The notes beneath the pieces were generated by a model. That model searched no databases. It was not told the DNA's origin and saw nothing but the letters and a program-made list of their open reading frames with translations. Positions 26,364-33,638 of a stretch of 64,000 nt of DNA are shown here, in pieces (the first letter of the stretch is position 1; each line of letters begins with the position of its first letter). A program made the position numbers and the translations under genes. Where the stretch lies: NCBI GenBank assembly GCA_020853755.1, contig JADYYG010000017.1, forward strand, positions 105,226 through 169,225, written 5' to 3'. This DNA is from Dehalococcoidia bacterium. GTDB taxonomy: Bacteria; Chloroflexota; Dehalococcoidia; Tepidiformales; Tepidiformaceae.

Positions 26364-27683
26364 ATGGCCCGTGAAATAACAGGCTCGCCCGCCGCCGCAG
26401 CGGAACGTGCCCGGCCGCGCATTTTTTACGGCTACTACCTGATCGGCGCCGCCATGGTGGCGCAGTTCATCTCCATCGGTAGCCAGAACTACGTCATCGG
26501 CACGTTCTTCAAGCCGATGACCACCGACCTCGACTGGACGCGCTCCGAGTTCACCCTCGGTCGCACCGTCGCGCAATTCGTTATGGCCTTCACCGGGTTC
26601 TTCATCGGGGGCCATGTCGATCGGCGCGGGGCGCGCGGGCTGATGTTCGTGGGCATCGGCATCCTCACCGTTGCGCTCTATTCCATCAGCTTCGTCCAGG
26701 AACTCTGGCAGTGGATCCTGCTGAACGGGATCATCCTTACCATCGGGGCGGCGCTCATCGGCAACCTGGTGGTCAACGTTACGCTCTCGAAGTGGTTCGT
26801 GGAGAAGCGCGGCCAGGCAGTGGCCTTCGCCTCCATGGGCGTGTCGATGGCCGGTGTGGTCTTTCCCCCGCTCATGACCCACATCATCGATGACTGGGGC
26901 TGGCGGGCCGGCTGGCGCTTCCTTTCGGTGTTTTGCGGGCTGATCATGGTTCCCATCGCGGTCCTCATGCGCAGGGCGCCCGAGGACTACGGCATGAACC
27001 CCGACGGCCGCACCGATGACCAGATGGCGAGCGGCATCGGCGAGCGCGCGCGGGCGGAATTCGCCATGTCGATGACCCGGCGCGAGGCCATCCGTACCGG
27101 CACGTTCTATCTGCTCGTGATTGGCTTTGGCCTCTTCGGCGTCACGGTCGGCGTGATGTTGCTCCAGACCATCCCATTCATGACCGACGCCGGTTACTCC
27201 CGGAACACCGCATCGTGGATGATCGTGCTTTCGTCCATCCCTGCGCTCCTTTCCAAGCCGATCTGGGGATACGCGATGGACCACTGGGACCCCAAGAAGC
27301 TGTCATCCGCCGGCGCGCTCATCACGGGATGTTCCCTCATCATCATCACCGCCTCCGTCAACGCGGGGGCCGACTGGGCGATCTACTTTGGCTTCATCAT
27401 GCTCGGCTTCGGCTGGGGTGGGATGATCCCGCTCCAGGAAGTGATCTGGGCGTCCTACTTCGGGCGGCGCTATATCGGAGCCGTACGCAGTGCCGGCCTG
27501 CCGTTCTCGCTGGTGCTGGGCGCGGGTTCGCCGCTGGTGGTCTCGATCTACTTCGACCACGTGGGGAACTACAACGGCGCCATCCTCGCGGTCGCGGGGC
27601 TCAATATCGCTTCGTCGATAATGCTGTTGTTCATCCCGAAGCCGCGCCATCAGCGGGCAGCCGAGGCAGCCGCCACGGCCTGA
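26364..27683 (+). CDS. MFS transporter (monocarboxylate/OFA-like)
   Basis: 439 aa from the ATG at 26364 with GGCGGG upstream. Twelve hydrophobic segments are apparent. IFYGYYLIGAAMVAQFISIGSQNYVIGTFF and DWTRSEFTLGRT at the N-terminus, and GWRAGWRFLSVFCGLIM mid-way, resemble the oxalate/formate-monocarboxylate branch. The direction and substrate are unknown. The 3' end overlaps the convergent P-loop gene by 34 bp. Confidence 0.85.
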   Translation: MAREITGSPAAAAERARPRIFYGYYLIGAAMVAQFISIGSQNYVIGTFFKPMTTDLDWTRSEFTLGRTVAQFVMAFTGFFIGGHVDRRGARGLMFVGIGILTVALYSISFVQELWQWILLNGIILTIGAALIGNLVVNVTLSKWFVEKRGQAVAFASMGVSMAGVVFPPLMTHIIDDWGWRAGWRFLSVFCGLIMVPIAVLMRRAPEDYGMNPDGRTDDQMASGIGERARAEFAMSMTRREAIRTGTFYLLVIGFGLFGVTVGVMLLQTIPFMTDAGYSRNTASWMIVLSSIPALLSKPIWGYAMDHWDPKKLSSAGALITGCSLIIITASVNAGADWAIYFGFIMLGFGWGGMIPLQEVIWASYFGRRYIGAVRSAGLPFSLVLGAGSPLVVSIYFDHVGNYNGAILAVAGLNIASSIMLLFIPKPRHQRAAEAAATA

Positions 27684-28267
27684 ACATTCTCCAGCAGATA
27701 ACGGACCTGGCCGCGGGTGCGCAGGTGGTAGACCGGCAGACCGGGCCTCCGCAGGCGGAGCGCCCTCCTGATCGAGCGCCGGCCCGGCCCCCATGCGGTG
27801 ATTCCCCAGAGGAGCAGCGACCGCCGGTCGAGGAATGTCTGACGGAACGTCTCACGGTTGCCGTTCCAGAGTTCGGTGCGCTGGAACGTGCGGACCAGGG
27901 TGCGGCTGGCGAGCTGCCAGTAGACCTGCAGAAACGGCGGGTCGAGCCAGATGGCGGTGTCGGCGCGGGCCAGGACGAGGCCACGGACGGCCTGGTAGTT
28001 TCCTTCGATCACCCAGCCGCCGTGGTTGGCATCGAGGAACGCGCGCACGGCTTCGCGGAACTCGCTGGCCGTCAGGTGATTCCAGTTGGGACGGGCGTGG
28101 AAGACGGCATCGAGTTCGAGATAGGGGAGTCCGAGCCTGTCCGCCAGTTGCCGCGCAAGGGTGGTTTTCCCCGAGCCTGACGGCCCGTAGACGGCGATAC
28201 GCTGCCCCACCGGGACCGGGCGGTTGGCCGTCGCCGGTGTGGTTGTCCGCGAAGCTGGCAGGGGCAC
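27650..28267 (-). CDS. P-loop NTPase, topology-modulation/adenylate-kinase-like
   Basis: Walker A is IAVYGPSGSGKTTLARQLADRLGLPYLELDAVFHARPNW, followed by WVIEGNYQAVRGLVLARADTAIWLDPP, the pattern of FlaR-like topology-modulation proteins and small kinases. The start is uncertain: GTG at 28267 (205 aa) or GTG at 28210 (186 aa, beginning right before the P-loop). The phosphate acceptor is unknown. Confidence 0.75.
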   Translation of the reverse strand: MPLPASRTTTPATANRPVPVGQRIAVYGPSGSGKTTLARQLADRLGLPYLELDAVFHARPNWNHLTASEFREAVRAFLDANHGGWVIEGNYQAVRGLVLARADTAIWLDPPFLQVYWQLASRTLVRTFQRTELWNGNRETFRQTFLDRRSLLLWGITAWGPGRRSIRRALRLRRPGLPVYHLRTRGQVRYLLENVQAVAAASAAR

Positions 28268-28301
28268 CGGCGGATGATACCAGCGGGCCGCCCCGGCGCC
28301 A

Positions 28302-28330
28302 TTGGCAGATAGTCCGATTGTACGTACAAT
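28302..28330 (+). promoter_or_regulatory. Promoter of the TauE-DUF1634-GntR operon
   Basis: TTGGCA, a 17-nt spacer and TACAAT, close to sigma70 consensus. The -10 ends 6 nt before the ATG at 28337, which makes the A of ATG the likely +1 (leaderless). The -10 lies inside the 26-bp palindrome listed next. Confidence 0.72.
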
Positions 28331-28336
28331 TGGACT
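28311..28336. promoter_or_regulatory. 26-bp palindromic operator abutting a start codon
   Basis: AGTCCGATTGTAC and GTACAATTGGACT are inverted repeats with one mismatch; the inner 14 bp (ATTGTACGTACAAT) are perfect. It overlaps the -10 and ends at the base before the ATG. The GTAC-rich core resembles HutC-subfamily GntR operators. The third gene of the operon encodes such a regulator, so autorepression is likely. Confidence 0.7.
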
Positions 28337-29170
28337 ATGACCCCGATCGAGTTCTTCGCCGCCGCCTTCGCCGTCTCGCTCGTCGCAGGGTTGCTCGGCT
28401 CCCTCCTCGGGCTCGGTGGCGGCATCATCGTCATCCCCGCGCTCACCCTCCTCCTCGGCGTCGATATCCGCTTCGCCATCGGGGCATCGATCGTCTCGGT
28501 CATCGCGACTTCCAGCGGGGCCGCTGCCGCCTACGTCCGCCAGCGCATGACGAACCTGCGCGTCGCGATGTTCCTCGAACTGGCAACCACCACCGGTGCA
28601 ATCAGCGGCGCCTACCTTGCCGGGCTCTTCAGCGTCCGCTGGCTCTACCTCATCTTCGCGGTCGTTATGGGTTACTCCGCGCTCATGATGTTCCGCAAGC
28701 GGCACTCCATCATCGATTCCGGTGCGCCGGTCAGCGCCCTCGCCGACCGGCTCAAGTTGCACGATACGTACTACGACGAGGCCGAACGCACCGACATCGA
28801 CTACAAGGTCGCGCGGCCCCAGGTTGGCCTCGGGCTGATGTACATCGCCGGCGTCGTAAGCGGCCTGCTCGGCATCGGTTCGGGCGCGCTCAAAGTGCCC
28901 GCCATGGACCTCGCCATGCGCCTGCCCATCAAGGTCTCGACAGCGACGAGCAACTTCATGATCGGCGTGACCGCTGCCGCCAGCGCCGGGGTTTACTTCG
29001 CCCGCGGCGACATCAACCCGTTCATTGCGGCCCCGGTGGCGGCGGGCGTGCTCGGCGGCTCGACGGCCGGCGCGCGTGTCCTCGGGCGGATCAACAGTTC
29101 CCGCGTCCGCGCGGTCTTCGTGATCGTCCTACTCTGGGTGTCGGCCCAGATGCTCATCAAGGGACTCTGA
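28337..29170 (+). CDS. TauE/SafE-family membrane transporter
   Basis: 277 aa. Eight hydrophobic segments, and the paired family repeats GLLGSLLGLGGGIIVIPALTLLLGVD and GVVSGLLGIGSGALKVPAMDLAMRLP. TauE/SafE proteins export sulfite, sulfoacetate or related organosulfonates. It is first in an operon with DUF1634 (9 nt gap) and GntR. It is expressed from a promoter overlapped by a palindrome and probably translated from a leaderless mRNA. Confidence 0.9.
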   Translation: MTPIEFFAAAFAVSLVAGLLGSLLGLGGGIIVIPALTLLLGVDIRFAIGASIVSVIATSSGAAAAYVRQRMTNLRVAMFLELATTTGAISGAYLAGLFSVRWLYLIFAVVMGYSALMMFRKRHSIIDSGAPVSALADRLKLHDTYYDEAERTDIDYKVARPQVGLGLMYIAGVVSGLLGIGSGALKVPAMDLAMRLPIKVSTATSNFMIGVTAAASAGVYFARGDINPFIAAPVAAGVLGGSTAGARVLGRINSSRVRAVFVIVLLWVSAQMLIKGL

Positions 29171-29179
29171 GGGGGCGCC

Positions 29180-29602
29180 ATGACCACATCGGCCCAGCCT
29201 GACCACGAGGCGCTCGAACGGGTGCGCCAGACCGAACTGCTGATCAGCAATCTACTCCGCGGCGGCGTCCTGCTGAGCATCGCGCTCATCATCTTCGGCA
29301 CCGCCATCACCTTCATCCATCACCCGGGTTACCTGACCGACAGCGCCCAACTCGACGGCCTGCGCGACGGGGCGGACGGCTTCCCGGCGAGTTTCGGCGG
29401 CATCGTTCGCGGGCTTGGCGCGTTCGAAGGGCGGGCGATCGTGATGCTCGGCCTGCTCGTCCTCATCGCGACGCCTGTGATGCGGGTGGCCGTTTCCATC
29501 CTCGCGTTCGTCCATGCGGGAGACCGGGCGTTCGCGATCATCACGGCGGTTGTGCTCGCCCTGTTGCTCCTCGCCCTTGCACTGGGTAAAGCTGGTGGCT
29601 AA
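29180..29602 (+). CDS. DUF1634 membrane protein
   Basis: 140 aa with three hydrophobic helices (about 24-45, 83-105, 112-135) and TELLISNLLRGGVLLSIALIIFG at the start. DUF1634 proteins are regularly encoded next to TauE/SafE transporters and may be an accessory subunit. Biochemistry is unknown. It lies 9 nt after tauE and 2 nt before the GntR gene. Confidence 0.82.
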   Translation: MTTSAQPDHEALERVRQTELLISNLLRGGVLLSIALIIFGTAITFIHHPGYLTDSAQLDGLRDGADGFPASFGGIVRGLGAFEGRAIVMLGLLVLIATPVMRVAVSILAFVHAGDRAFAIITAVVLALLLLALALGKAGG

Positions 29603-29604
29603 TC

Positions 29605-30318
29605 ATGCTCGACCGCACCAGCCCGCTGCCGCTCTGGGCGCAGATCGCCGATGACCTGCGCGCCCGGCTGGCGCGGAACGAATTCAGCGAACGCTTCCCG
29701 ACGGACGAGGACCTCGTGCGGGAGTACGCGGTCAGCCGCCAGACGGTACGCGAGGCCGTGCGCCGCCTCGAACAGGCGGGCGTGGTGGAGCGCCATCGTG
29801 GCCGCGGCACGTTCTTGCGGCCTACTCCCGAGTTCGAACAGCCGCTGCAGCGCATCTACAGCCTCGCTCATTCGATCACCGGCCAGGGGTTGGCCGAACG
29901 TTCCACGGTCCTGCGTTTCGAACCCGCGCATGACCCGGCGGCGGCGGCGGCGCTCGGTCTCGAACGTGGCGCGGCGCTGACCTTCATCGAGCGGCTCCGC
30001 ATTGCCGGGGAACAGCCGCTCTCGCTCGAACGTTCCTGGCTCCCCGAGTCGATCGGCTCGCGGCTCACCGGCGAGGACCTCGCGCACGGCTCGATCTACG
30101 AGGCCATCGCCCGCCAGGCCGGGCTCACCGTGACCGGCGGCAGCGAACGGATTCGCGCCATCAAGGGCGACGCGCGGACACGCGAACTGTTGAAGCTGCC
30201 CCGGAGTGAAGTCGTCCTGCAAGTAGAGCGGCTCGTTCTGGCCGGGGAAAAGGCCGTGGAACGGCGGCTCAGCGCCATGCGGGGTGATCGCTTTTCGCTT
30301 ACCGCGGAGTGGCGCTGA
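29605..30318 (+). CDS. GntR-family regulator, HutC subfamily (UTRA domain)
   Basis: 237 aa. Winged helix LPLWAQIADDLRARLARNEFSERFPTDEDLVREYAVSRQTVREAVRRLEQAGVVERHRGRGTFL (residues 8-72), then a UTRA effector domain (GAALTFIERLRIAGEQPLSLERSWLP). It is the last gene of the transporter operon and is likely to bind the upstream GTAC-centred palindrome, giving feedback control by a small molecule that the transporter exports or senses. Confidence 0.9.
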   Translation: MLDRTSPLPLWAQIADDLRARLARNEFSERFPTDEDLVREYAVSRQTVREAVRRLEQAGVVERHRGRGTFLRPTPEFEQPLQRIYSLAHSITGQGLAERSTVLRFEPAHDPAAAAALGLERGAALTFIERLRIAGEQPLSLERSWLPESIGSRLTGEDLAHGSIYEAIARQAGLTVTGGSERIRAIKGDARTRELLKLPRSEVVLQVERLVLAGEKAVERRLSAMRGDRFSLTAEWR

Positions 30319-30324
30319 CGACGC

Positions 30325-30987
30325 TCAGCCGAGCCAGCGCTCGCCCCAGCCTTCGTCCGGCTGCTCGCCCGCGAACGCCCATACCTCGCCGAACCGTTCG
30401 TTGTAGACGACCGTGCTGACGGGCTTGCGGTTTACAGGCCCCTGGCGGTCGGCGGGGTAGCCCATGGGCAGCAAGCAGTAGAGCTGGTTCGACTCGGGGA
30501 TGCCGAGCATCTCGTAGAGTTGTTCGCGCATCGGCAGGTTGAAGATCGAGCTGCCAAGGCCCATCGCCCGCGCGGCCAACTGGAAGTTCTGGACCGCCGG
30601 GAAGGTGCTGCCGCCGGGCGTGGAATGGCGGCCCTTCATGCCCAGGACCGCGACGATCACCGGGACGCGATCCAGCCCGAGGGCGAGGTCGCGCACGCTG
30701 AGGAGGGAGAGGCGCTGGTTTCGCGGCAGGCGGCGGATGTCCTCTTCGCTGCCGTAGCGGGCCGAATATCGCTCCCAGCCTTCGACGGCCCACTCGCGCA
30801 GCTTGGCCTTGATGGCGGGGTCGCGAATGATGATCCAGCGCCAGTCCTGCGCGTTCTGGCCCGATGACGCGCGGATGGCGGCATCGAAGCACTGGAACAG
30901 AACCGCGTCCGGCACGGGATCCGGCTTGAAGCGGCGCAGCGCCCGCGTGGTGTAGATCGTCCGGAACAGCCCGGGTTCATCACTCAT
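30325..30987 (-). CDS. Nitroreductase-family flavoprotein
   Basis: 220 aa. FRTIYTTRALRRFKPDPVPDAVL and AIRASSGQNAQDWRWIIIRD form the FMN-binding N-terminus. FPAVQNFQLAARAMGLGSSIFN and LYCLLPMGYP complete the fold. Such enzymes reduce nitro compounds, quinones or enones with NAD(P)H; the substrate is unknown. It converges on the GntR gene. TAGAAT lies 6 nt before the ATG (leaderless pattern). Confidence 0.88.
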   Translation of the reverse strand: MSDEPGLFRTIYTTRALRRFKPDPVPDAVLFQCFDAAIRASSGQNAQDWRWIIIRDPAIKAKLREWAVEGWERYSARYGSEEDIRRLPRNQRLSLLSVRDLALGLDRVPVIVAVLGMKGRHSTPGGSTFPAVQNFQLAARAMGLGSSIFNLPMREQLYEMLGIPESNQLYCLLPMGYPADRQGPVNRKPVSTVVYNERFGEVWAFAGEQPDEGWGERWLG

Positions 30988-31022
30988 GGGCGCATTCTAC
31001 GCGTCGGCGCCGGGCTGCGAGG

Positions 31023-31379
31023 CTACTTCACGCTGACGATGAGGATGGTGCTCGAACCGCCGGGCGCGTAGCACTTTACCTTCTGCTCCCCGGTCTCTTT
31101 CGGCGCGGTGTAGTTCACGGTCCGCGTCTTTCCTGAGGGGATCAGCAGCTCCTCGAGTTTCGTGCCGTCGATGCCTTCGACTTCCTGGTCCCTCTTGCCG
31201 TCGTTCTTGACTTCGAACTTCACCTTCTCACCGGGCGTCACGTCGATTGTGGCAGGCGAGCAGGAGTCGTCAGTCTGGGTGATCTGGATGACCCGGCGGT
31301 CCCCGGAATCGCTACCGCAGGCGGCAGCCAACAGGGACCCGGCGAGGGCGGCAAGGAAGAATGGGGCAAGGAAACGCAT
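31023..31379 (-). CDS. Cupredoxin-like lipoprotein (EfeO N-terminal-domain-like)
   Basis: 118 aa from the ATG at 31379; upstream residues of the ORF overlap efeU in another frame. Lipobox LAAAC (Cys21), then a cupredoxin-like beta sandwich: IQITQTDDSCSPATIDVTPGEKVKFEVKNDGKRDQEVEG, ending VKCYAPGGSSTILIVSVK. It sits 7 nt after the FTR1 permease, so it probably hands iron to it or assists its redox step. Confidence 0.8.
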   Translation of the reverse strand: MRFLAPFFLAALAGSLLAAACGSDSGDRRVIQITQTDDSCSPATIDVTPGEKVKFEVKNDGKRDQEVEGIDGTKLEELLIPSGKTRTVNYTAPKETGEQKVKCYAPGGSSTILIVSVK

Positions 31380-31386
31380 GCGGCAG

Positions 31387-32250
31387 CTACCTTTCGGTCG
31401 CGAGTGTGGTGTTCTCCGGGACGGCGGCCACGGCCGGGCGGGCCGGGGGCTTGCCCAGAGGAAGGAAGAGGAAGGCCGAGAGCGCGCCCACGAGGTAGGT
31501 CCAGTAGAGGCCAATCTGGAGCGTCGAAGGTGCGGAATCGTAGCCGACGAGCGTGCTCAGGAACTTGCCGAGGCCAGAGGTCATCGAGATGAATGACTCG
31601 GTGTCCCAGGGGCGGCTGCCGAGATTCGTGATGATGGCCGCTTCGTAGAGCTTGACCACCGAGGTGGCGAGCATGCCGGCCGCAATGACGATGACGACGA
31701 TGCCGGAGACCTGGAAGAAGAGCTTCATCGGGAAGCGCGTGGAGCCCGCGTAGATGACGGCGCCGATGGCCGCCGCGACCGCGAAGCCGAGCACGCCGCC
31801 GAGGATGTAACTCGTGCCGCTGCTCGTCGTCGAACCGGCGAACAGGAAGAGCACCGTCTCGAGGCCTTCACGGCCGACGGAGGTGGCGGCGAGGAGCACG
31901 AGCGCGGTGACTGAGCCCTTGCCGAGGGCCGCATCGACCTGCGCGCGCAGCTCGGAGCCGATGGTGCGGGACTGCTTCTTCATCCAGAGCGCCATCCCGG
32001 TGAGGACGATGACCGCGAAGATCATGGCGAAGCCTTCGAACGCTTCGACGATGCGCTTATCCATCTCGTGGGAGGCGATTTCGAGAGCGACACCGATCGC
32101 GATGCAGATGGCGGCGGCCACGCCGACGCCCATCCAGATGGACTTGAAGTGCTGCTTCTGGCCGATGGTGCGGAGGTAACCGAGGAGGATGGCGACGATG
32201 AGGGCCATCTCCACGCCTTCGCGCAGGCAGACAAGGAACGAGAAACCCAT
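31387..32250 (-). CDS. efeU: FTR1-family iron permease (EfeU)
   Basis: 287 aa with seven predicted helices. The two REGxE iron-binding motifs of FTR1 are present: LVCLREGVEMALIVAILLGYL and SVGREGLETVLFLFAG. It imports ferric or ferrous iron across the cytoplasmic membrane. It leads an operon with the cupredoxin-like lipoprotein. A DtxR/IdeR-like box lies about 30 bp upstream of the ATG, so iron repression is expected. Confidence 0.92.
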   Translation of the reverse strand: MGFSFLVCLREGVEMALIVAILLGYLRTIGQKQHFKSIWMGVGVAAAICIAIGVALEIASHEMDKRIVEAFEGFAMIFAVIVLTGMALWMKKQSRTIGSELRAQVDAALGKGSVTALVLLAATSVGREGLETVLFLFAGSTTSSGTSYILGGVLGFAVAAAIGAVIYAGSTRFPMKLFFQVSGIVVIVIAAGMLATSVVKLYEAAIITNLGSRPWDTESFISMTSGLGKFLSTLVGYDSAPSTLQIGLYWTYLVGALSAFLFLPLGKPPARPAVAAVPENTTLATER

Positions 32251-32277
32251 TGCTGTAATCCTGGCTGAGGGTCGATG

Positions 32278-32296
32278 TTAGGTTCGACTAATTTAC
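32278..32296. promoter_or_regulatory. DtxR/IdeR-like iron box upstream of efeU
   Basis: TTAGGTTCGACTAATTTAC matches the 19-bp consensus TTAGGTTAGSCTAACCTAA at 14 positions, the left half almost perfectly. It lies 28 bp upstream of the efeU ATG. No regulator gene is in the window, so the assignment is by consensus and context. Confidence 0.5.
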
Positions 32297-32390
32297 ACCG
32301 GCAGTCAAGGCAACCTGCGCCAATACCGCGAACCTTAACAAAGCACAGCGAGCGCGGCCCCGCAACCGGAAGCATACGCCTTATGCAGCT

Positions 32391-32897
32391 TCATGCGAGA
32401 GGCTTTTCGAAGAGGCACATTGGCCAGCCTGGCCACACTTCGCGGCAGTCCAACTGCTGCCAGCCGGCACTACGGTAGAACGACGGCAGAGCATCGTCGC
32501 GGTCGACGCAGTCGAGGTAGATCGCGGCGTAGCCGGCCCCACGTGCGAAGGTCTCCGCGGCGTGGACCGCGCGCATCCCGGCGCCGGCGGGCGCCCTCCG
32601 CGATGCCAGGGTGGAAAGCCAGAGGTACGGCGTCCGGTACTCACGGTCCCGCCAATACTCGGGCGTCTTCTCAGCGAGGGACGCGACGGCCGTGAGGGCT
32701 GGCTCGAACAGGCCGAAGTTCTCGCCGCGGGACTGCCGCGCCCGGTACTCCTCAATCGGGAGCACGCGGGGCCACTGAACGATGCCGCGGCTCTGCAGCC
32801 ACTCCGTGACCTCGGCGATGATCCCGTGGGCTTCCGTCAGTTCGGCATCGCTCAGCCGCCGGAAGCCGGGTTCCACGCTCGCGCTCTCCATGGTCAT
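32391..32897 (-). CDS. GNAT-family N-acetyltransferase
   Basis: 168 aa from the ATG at 32897 (another ATG two codons later). GNAT pattern: VLPIEEYRARQSRGENFGLFEPALTAVASL, PYLWLSTLASRRAPAGAGMRAVHAAETFARGAGYAAIYLDCV, LPSFYRSAGWQQL. The A-x-G-M-R segment resembles a degenerate acetyl-CoA loop. The substrate is unknown. Confidence 0.72.
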   Translation of the reverse strand: MTMESASVEPGFRRLSDAELTEAHGIIAEVTEWLQSRGIVQWPRVLPIEEYRARQSRGENFGLFEPALTAVASLAEKTPEYWRDREYRTPYLWLSTLASRRAPAGAGMRAVHAAETFARGAGYAAIYLDCVDRDDALPSFYRSAGWQQLDCREVWPGWPMCLFEKPLA

Positions 32898-32936
32898 ATT
32901 GTCTGTGAGGGATGTGCGGTGCCGCCAGTGCAAGCC

Positions 32937-33323
32937 TCAAACTACGGCAACCTGCGCCCCATACGCAGCGAGCCGGGCATCCGCGGTGAGCAAGAGCAAT
33001 GACTCGGCCTCGGCCTGGCACACGAGGAGACGATCGAAAGGGTCTCGATGAGGCGGGTTCGCGGGCATCGCGGCCACCCGAAGAAGGTGGCCGCGTTCGA
33101 TCTCCAACCAACGGAAACCGAAAGCTTCCACCTGATCAGCAAACAACTCCGGGTTAACCGCGAGTCTGCCAGATGCAACTTTAATAGCGACTTCCCAGAG
33201 AGAGGCCCGGCTGACCCACGGGGGTTCACTCGAACTGTCGAGCATCGCACGCGCCCCACGATTGAGCCGCCTATCACCGGTTTGCCACCAGAGTGCGATA
33301 TGAGTATCGACGAGGTGCGTCAC
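32937..33323 (-). CDS. vapC: VapC-like PIN-domain toxin
   Basis: 128 aa. PIN acidic residues are visible: LVDTHIALWW (Asp), SLWEVAIKVASGRL (Glu), RDPFDRLLVCQA (Asp) and TADARLAAYG (Asp). It is probably an Mg-dependent RNase acting on tRNA or rRNA. It overlaps the upstream antitoxin gene by 4 nt (ATGA). Confidence 0.88.
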   Translation of the reverse strand: MTHLVDTHIALWWQTGDRRLNRGARAMLDSSSEPPWVSRASLWEVAIKVASGRLAVNPELFADQVEAFGFRWLEIERGHLLRVAAMPANPPHRDPFDRLLVCQAEAESLLLLTADARLAAYGAQVAVV

Positions 33324-33586
33324 GCGGGAAGCGCGTCGAGGCCGTCATCGTCCAGCGCCTCGAACAGGCTGTCCATTGGCTCATCGAAGTCGTCGGGGAT
33401 GACCCACTCGGTTCCCTTCAGGCTTCCCGGGGGCAGCAGCTTCGACGTCTTGCGAACGTAAGGAGCGAGCGTGGCCACCGGCGCTCCAGCCCGCTCGATT
33501 ACCACCTCTTCTCCGCGCTCTACCGCCTCGAGCAACTGAGAGAGGCTCTTCATCGCGTCCTCGACGTCGACAGTTGTGGTCGTCAT
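33320..33586 (-). CDS. Phd/YefM-type antitoxin (VapB partner)
   Basis: 88 aa from the ATG at 33586; the longer listed ORF extends into the LigD gene region in another frame. MTTTTVDVEDAMKSLSQLLEAVERGEEVVIERAGAPVATLAPY is the Phd/YefM N-terminal domain, which binds the operator. The acidic tail (DDFDEPMDSLFEALDDDG) would wrap the toxin. Confidence 0.86.
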   Translation of the reverse strand: MTTTTVDVEDAMKSLSQLLEAVERGEEVVIERAGAPVATLAPYVRKTSKLLPPGSLKGTEWVIPDDFDEPMDSLFEALDDDGLDALPA

Positions 33587-33638
33587 GACACCTTCTCTGG
33601 CGTTCAGTTTATCACGGTTGCGGTGGCCACCCGGCCCT

